This document shows, piece by piece, positions 32,643-37,007 of a stretch of DNA of 37,007 bases. Within the stretch, counting starts at the first letter, position 1; each line of letters starts with the position of its first letter. Source of the stretch: Gamarada debralockiae (Eukaryota > Ascomycota > Leotiomycetes > Helotiales > Hyphodiscaceae); contig NXFV01000827.1 in NCBI GenBank assembly GCA_002803225.1, forward strand, positions 1 to 37,007, written 5' to 3'. Below the pieces are notes generated by a model. The model was not told the DNA's origin, did no database searches, and was given only the letters and a program-made list of their open reading frames with translations. The translations under genes were made by a program, and so were the position numbers.

Positions 32643-34256
32643 TTAATATCCATTGTTTTCGTTTTGAATGTTCCCTGGCTGAGTTTCGTGTTCTGAAGTA
32701 TATCCTCCTTCCTTAGATACGCATGTTGGGACATCATTCCAGCTGGACATTGAAGATGCGGTAGTCTGTCTGCCGAAGGAATATTGCGTGAACTGCGTGG
32801 ACGAAGTGTCTGTCCTTTGGCTTCGCCATTCTGCAGGATAGTCGGGTAACTTAGCGGTACTGGCTTGTGCTGGCTGCTGTGCAGGCTGTGGGTCATTGAC
32901 CTGTTGGATGGCCGAGGTGCGCCTATCGGTATTTGGGAACCCTGCCGAGTCGACCACCCAAGAACCACCAATTTGACTCCCAATTGAAGTGGTTGTGGAT
33001 TGAGTCCACGTTGATGATGCAGAAGACATAGGCGGGGTGGTCTCCCATTTCTTGTGGAGTTCGAAGTATGTTTGACGTTCTTGTTCTCGCCGTGCCTTGT
33101 CGTTGGCTTTGTCGATTGCTTCTTGTTCTGTATCGAGGATGTTAACCCCAATGCTGGTCTGTTTCTGGATGTACATACCCTTGGATCTCTTGCCGACGCG
33201 CAAAGGAGCAAACGAGTGGTTCGCGGGAGCAACCAATTTTGGTCCGTCGATGTTTGCCTGTTCTATCCGCACCAACAATGCAGCACCGCCATTCTTGCGG
33301 AGGAGCTTACGTCCGAAAATGATTTGAAATCCATTTGGCTCTTCCGGGATTTCCAGAATTTTCAGATCAACCTCCACATGTAGGCTAACTTGGTTGTTCC
33401 ACAGTCGGAGACGCACAAATTTCTTCGGAACCGTCAATACGTTCGGGTTCAATGGGCTTTCGTATGCCTTAAGTTTTCCTGGAATGGGGCGTTCTTTGAA
33501 GTTGCCAATCTTGTCAAGCGTCGGTCGGGGTATGAACTCGCCGGGAGATTGAGTGTCAAACCATGCACGAAGTTCCACCACTGTCCCCTCCAAACCTTCT
33601 ACTTTGACCATCAACTCATATTCGTTTGTGCTATCACTTTCCCCACTCAATGCACTCTGACGATCTGAATCGATTGCAGACATCATTTGTGGAGGCAGGA
33701 GTAATCGGGTATTCGAGTCGCGAGGGCGTTCGTTATTCTTTTTTGTCGTATAGGGGAAGCTACGATAAAGCTCATGCTGGATAGAATCATTGAGATTCTC
33801 GATGTCGTGTGTATCTGCATGCTCATCTGCAAGCTCTAGACTCTCAATCTTTGTGGGGTCGGACAAATGCCACCCCAAGAATTCCACGAACTTGCGTATC
33901 GCATTATGAGGGAAGACTCGACGCACAATGCTAAGTGATGGCTCTGCAGCAACTTGGATATCAAGAGAGTCGTCATCAATGAGTAGTCTCGATTCTGCTG
34001 ATGCTGTTGATGAGTTTGGAAGTTCGTTGCTCTGCTCGGTCTTGACGACGGGTCTGGCGGGATCGTGAGTGGGAAGCTGTACTTGTTGAGCTGCCGGATT
34101 GAAGGGAGGGATACAAGATGGTGCAAGCATTGTAGAGAAAGGTGTTTCTCGTTGACCCTCCGGGGAATTCAGATGCAGACGCTGATCGGTTGCTCCACCG
34201 TCATCGAGCATGACCTTCACGTCCCAGTAGGAATGACCGTCGGTGTGAGTGGTCAT
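32643..34256 (-). CDS. Unrecognised 537-residue protein with a retropepsin-like stretch
   Basis: A single long frame with no stop for 537 codons, so likely a real gene; I do not recognise it as a whole. Residues about 40-90 are Pro/Gln-rich. Residues about 225-320 contain VELRAWFDTQSPGEFIPRPT and later VEVDLKILEIPEEPNGFQII, then FGRKLL. The order hydrophobic strand, D-T-x-S, then an I-x-GRKLL end recalls the retropepsin-like fold (DTGA...ILGRxFL), but the glycine of the DTG/DSG motif is glutamine here, so protease activity is doubtful. A lysine/glutamate-rich helix (residues about 380-405) and a Ser/Thr/Gln-rich tail follow. It might be a domesticated retroelement protein or a lineage-specific gene. 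Confidence 0.55.
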   Translation of the reverse strand: MTTHTDGHSYWDVKVMLDDGGATDQRLHLNSPEGQRETPFSTMLAPSCIPPFNPAAQQVQLPTHDPARPVVKTEQSNELPNSSTASAESRLLIDDDSLDIQVAAEPSLSIVRRVFPHNAIRKFVEFLGWHLSDPTKIESLELADEHADTHDIENLNDSIQHELYRSFPYTTKKNNERPRDSNTRLLLPPQMMSAIDSDRQSALSGESDSTNEYELMVKVEGLEGTVVELRAWFDTQSPGEFIPRPTLDKIGNFKERPIPGKLKAYESPLNPNVLTVPKKFVRLRLWNNQVSLHVEVDLKILEIPEEPNGFQIIFGRKLLRKNGGAALLVRIEQANIDGPKLVAPANHSFAPLRVGKRSKGMYIQKQTSIGVNILDTEQEAIDKANDKARREQERQTYFELHKKWETTPPMSSASSTWTQSTTTSIGSQIGGSWVVDSAGFPNTDRRTSAIQQVNDPQPAQQPAQASTAKLPDYPAEWRSQRTDTSSTQFTQYSFGRQTTASSMSSWNDVPTCVSKEGGYTSEHETQPGNIQNENNGY

Positions 34257-34856
34257 ACTTGTGAATTGGAGCAGAGTATCGTCTGGTTAGCACCCAGCGT
34301 TAGTCGTTCAACGAGGGAGTCATGTATTGTGTACAAAAGTGTTGACTTTGTAAGATTTCAATGTGGTGTTAGAGTACGTGGGGACCGCCTATCATGCCGC
34401 TATTCAATTTCTGGGCAAGCCCCCCGTCCTGATAGGCTTAATTGTCACAGTACACATCGATTGCGGAGCTGCCCTCAAGGAAAAAACCATTGTGAGCTGG
34501 AAAATTTGTATCTGGTAATTCTTAAGTGACTCCAGACGTCCTCCAATTGAAGTTTTCAAAGCTGTAGTTTTCTATCATACTCATATTTCAGCAGAGATTT
34601 TCGTTGTCTGACCCGTTGTCTAAGGTACCTCGACCTTCACACTCTACTCGGGCGTCTGATTTGTCAGCCTCGAGAGGAACATCAACACCTCTACGGTCAC
34701 GTGGAATAGTTTGCCTGGGTCGCCCAAGATTTTTGCCAGCCAGCCTTGTGCCTTTGCATAATAAAAGGCCTCACCCTGAAGATCTAGCTCTAGATCATCG
34801 GTTCCAAACCTATACAGAAGAGATACTTCATCTATTACAACGGATTTCCTGTCCAG
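34257..34856. other. Divergent upstream region, about 600 bases
   Basis: Between the 537-residue protein start and the DUF6594 gene start. A plus-strand frame at 34604-34963 (119 codons, MSDPLSKVPRPS start) runs into the DUF6594 coding region in another frame. It may include an upstream exon of that gene, since a CAG acceptor-like triplet directly precedes the ATG at 34857, but I could not place a convincing donor. Confidence 0.35.
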
Positions 34857-35915
34857 ATGTCAGGCTACACAAAGTTGGCAACTTTCATGACGGAGAACCA
34901 TTATCCTATCCTGAAAAAGTATCAACGCCTCGCGGCTCGGGATCTTCTATACTTACAGGCTGAACTTTGCGACCTGGAATTCAAATACAATACAATTGCG
35001 AAGAAGGACGCTACTGAAAAAGATGAGAGGCAATATTATGACCGAGACTGGTTACACATGGAGACCTCCCAAGAGCGAGGCTTTGGTGGAGAGCAGTGGG
35101 CCGTCGCGATTGCCACGAGGGAAAAGCTGCGAGAATACTGTGCGTCAATATCGTTCCAATACCTGCTTCTCATAAAGCCCGAAATTAATAGTTCTTCAGA
35201 TGCCGCTGTATCACAGTACTCTCAAATTGCTTCCATTCCGCAGCCGAAGCCGTCAGAACGCGCAATTCTCCATGACTGGATCAGGAGCTCATCTTTGGGG
35301 GGTGCTTGCGGATTTCTCGGTCGAGATCTTGCGGGATTTGAACAGCCGTCAGTGTATGAAGCCGTTCACCAGAAAGATCTTGCAATCCTGTCAGATAGCC
35401 ACGGAGAGGATGATTTGTTCACCAAATTCATCACTGGCCCTGTTCTCACATTCTACCACTGGTTTGCTCGGAATACAAGAGTAAGTCTGCTCGTTCCCGA
35501 ATACAAGCTGTACATAGACTGCAGCTGACTTTGAACTTCAAGACGCCACTTGCTATCGATCCGGAGAATCCACCAGTCGGAGAGAATCAAAGTAACTTGC
35601 ATCACTACGATGATCGCGGTGTCAAGGCGGTTACAAATCTACTTGGGACAATCTTTTCTTCAATAGCACCTTTGGTATCTATTGTCGTTCTATCCTTTGT
35701 ACGTAACCCAAAAGCTAGGCTTGGACTTGTATGCGCTTTCACAATGCTGTTCACGTTTTGTCTCACCGTTGCTACGAAGGCACGGCGCGTGGAAATATTT
35801 GCTGCTACCGCTGCGTAAGTCTCCTTGCAATTGACATTACTCCACGTGCTGACCGATCCCTAGCTTCGCAAGTGTCCAAGTTGTCTTTATTGGGAGCTCT
35901 AATACAAGTATTTAG
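34857..35915 (+). CDS. DUF6594-domain membrane protein
   Basis: Predicted 315 residues from exons 34857-35480, 35543-35814 and 35864-35915. Introns of 62 and 49 nt have GTAAGT donors and CTGAC branch sites. The N-terminus SGYTKLATFM and then RLAARDLLYLQAELCDLEFK fit the common fungal DUF6594 pattern (GYP-x-LA-x-F, LLYLQAEL). The second half has DLAGFEQPSVYEAVHQKDLA and, at the C-terminus, three close hydrophobic segments: LLGTIFSSIAPLVSIVVLSF, ARLGLVCAFTMLFTFCLTVA and VEIFAATAAFASVQVVFIG. The small last exon completes the third segment, which supports the splice choice. The function of the family is unknown; members are often numerous and variable in fungal genomes. Confidence 0.8.
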
Positions 35916-36142
35916 AGATCTTTATTGATACGAGATGTTATTGGTATATAGTCTGAATGCTGTGAGGTATTTCCAAAAAACCCCATGATATCCATCATGT
36001 GAATACCTGTGAGGCCTCCAAAAGGTCGAGCACGGAAGTCTCGCCGTGAACACACAGTGTCACGACGCTAGCCAAAGTACTGAAGGAATAACCTCAATTT
36101 TCTGGCTAACTGGTCAGATAACGATAATACTAAGCTAGAGAA

Positions 36143-36210
36143 GAAAGGAAAGAAGAAGAAGAAGAAGAAGAAGAAGAAGAAGAAGAAGAAGAAGAAGAAG
36201 AAGAAGAAGA
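36143..36210. repeat. GAA microsatellite
   Basis: A nearly uninterrupted run of GAA/AAG triplets (about 20 copies, clean from 36154) immediately before the LTR start. It may mark the integration site or be an expanded neighbour of it. Confidence 0.9.
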
Positions 36211-36215
36211 AGAGA

Positions 36216-36570
36216 TGTAACAAGCCTAGGAATAGGTGTCAAGGGGCCCTAAAGGAAGGCCCCGAAGGAAGACCTGCAGGAATAATCCTAAAGGGATAGT
36301 TATACAGCTACAAGACTTAGCCGTAAACGGCCGTAATAGCAGAGGACGGACTGTAAACTGTCCATAAGCTTGACTACGAGCTAGATATATATATAAGCTC
36401 AATAAGCGGTAGTGTTAGAGAGGCAAGCTTGGGTTCTTTTTTAGGAAACGAGCATACAAGTACTCAAGAACTCTATTTTCAATACGACTATTACTTCTCT
36501 TCTTTGAACTGCTACTCCTCTGATATACTGTGATCCATCCTGCTGCCCTCCAGCCTCCTCAGCTGTTACA
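36216..36570. mobile_element. LTR, probably solo or an end of a retrotransposon
   Basis: A 355-base segment starting TGTAACA and ending TGTTACA: the ends are perfect 7-bp inverted repeats with the TG...CA rule of LTRs. Inside are a TATA-like run, GATATATATATAAG (36383-36396), in the middle, and a pyrimidine-rich part after it. The flanking bases (AGAGA before, GTGAC after) do not give a target-site duplication, and no primer-binding site is evident after the right end. It is therefore either an old solo LTR whose flanks changed, or an LTR of a rearranged element. No retrotransposon coding domains are seen in the window. Confidence 0.6.
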
Positions 36571-37007
36571 GTGACAGTTCTGGCGAATATCACCTGGTCA
36601 TGTGTACGGCAGATCTGGTGTATCATTTTCGCAATATGGGAATATCACCATATTTTCAAATAGGGTGATATTTTATCGATGCGGCTATATATATATATGG
36701 TGATTTCAATTCGATCTAAGCCTTATCGGAACAGTCGTATCGACGGGAAATGGCTATATTTGGTCACTTTTTTTGAGGTTATTTACAAATATCAGTACTA
36801 GCCAAGTACCGAAAAATCAATAAAACTCCAACATCTCTCCTAAAAAGCAGTCCCAAGGTACTAATCTAATTTACAAATGAGTCTTCGTCTTCCTCACCCT
36901 CTTTGTCCTTCTTACCTCTCTCCCTGGCCCCTGAACCTCCTTATCGGTCACATCCACTTCAACAGTATCTGAAGCAATTCAAGCCTTTTTTTTTTTTTTT
37001 TTTTTTT
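36571..37007. other. AT-rich right edge with a 32-bp palindrome, ending in poly-T
   Basis: A near-perfect palindrome at 36641-36672 has two 15-base arms (AATATCACC-x-TATTT and the complement) around a TC loop, with a single mismatch. AATATCACC occurs again at 36586-36594. The window ends in a run of 23 T. On the minus strand the last 140 bases before that run read, in one frame, an acidic then Lys/Arg-rich end (VEVDVTDKEV and TKRVRKTKTHL), which could be the C-terminus of a mobile-element protein, but the evidence is thin. Confidence 0.4.

Noticed and set aside
36571..37007. Full-length LTR retrotransposon following the LTR
   Set aside because: No primer-binding site, gag or pol motifs after the LTR before the window ends.
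36985..37007. Poly-T as the poly-A tail of a minus-strand retroposon
   Set aside because: On the minus strand the run would be at the 5' side of the following sequence, not at a 3' end; a contig edge or simple repeat is more likely.

Overview
The window is genomic DNA of a filamentous ascomycete (Pezizomycotina). Genes carry many short introns (about 47-75 nt, GT...AG, with CTGAC/CTAAC-type branch sites close to the acceptor). Gene content is typical of such fungi: a Zn2Cys6 regulator, NmrA-like and SDR enzymes, HET-domain relics, a DUF6594 protein, pogo/Fot1 transposase relics and an LTR. A leotiomycete (Helotiales-like) source is my guess from the style of the proteins, not something the sequence proves.

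Layout. 1-1857: gene-poor, degraded DNA with a possible helicase-type mobile-element fragment. 1858-7318: a Zn2Cys6 transcription factor, an atypical SDR and, divergent from the SDR, an eight-exon NAD-dependent epimerase-like gene. The promoter shared by the last two holds several palindromic CGG/CCG sites, so these three genes may form a small regulated unit. 7984-11850: a gene graveyard. A metallophosphoesterase that lost its 3' end abuts, tail to tail, an NLR-type nucleoside-phosphorylase domain that lost its 3' end. Then come a foldback element, two pogo/Fot1-type transposase fragments also joined tail to tail, and a broken HET gene.

12163-16502: an NmrA-like gene, an EXPERA (TMEM97/EBP-like) membrane protein, a decayed protein-kinase fragment, and a small cysteine-rich secreted protein whose second exon appears only after a 55-nt intron is removed. 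16670-28425: the conserved core, with an acyltransferase-3 membrane protein, the SAGA/ADA adaptor Ada2, a Ypk1/Gad8-type AGC kinase, glucose-6-phosphate isomerase, and a conserved type I membrane protein. 29224-37007: accessory DNA again, with a second HET pseudogene, an unrecognised 537-residue protein with a faint retropepsin-like stretch, a DUF6594 membrane protein, a GAA microsatellite, an LTR with perfect 7-bp terminal inverted repeats, and a poly-T end that looks like a contig edge.

The housekeeping genes act in chromatin regulation (Ada2), TORC2-to-membrane signalling (Ypk1) and glycolysis (G6PI); they are neighbours, not a pathway. Exon structures were read by eye from splice signals, frame and family similarity, and no transcript evidence was available.
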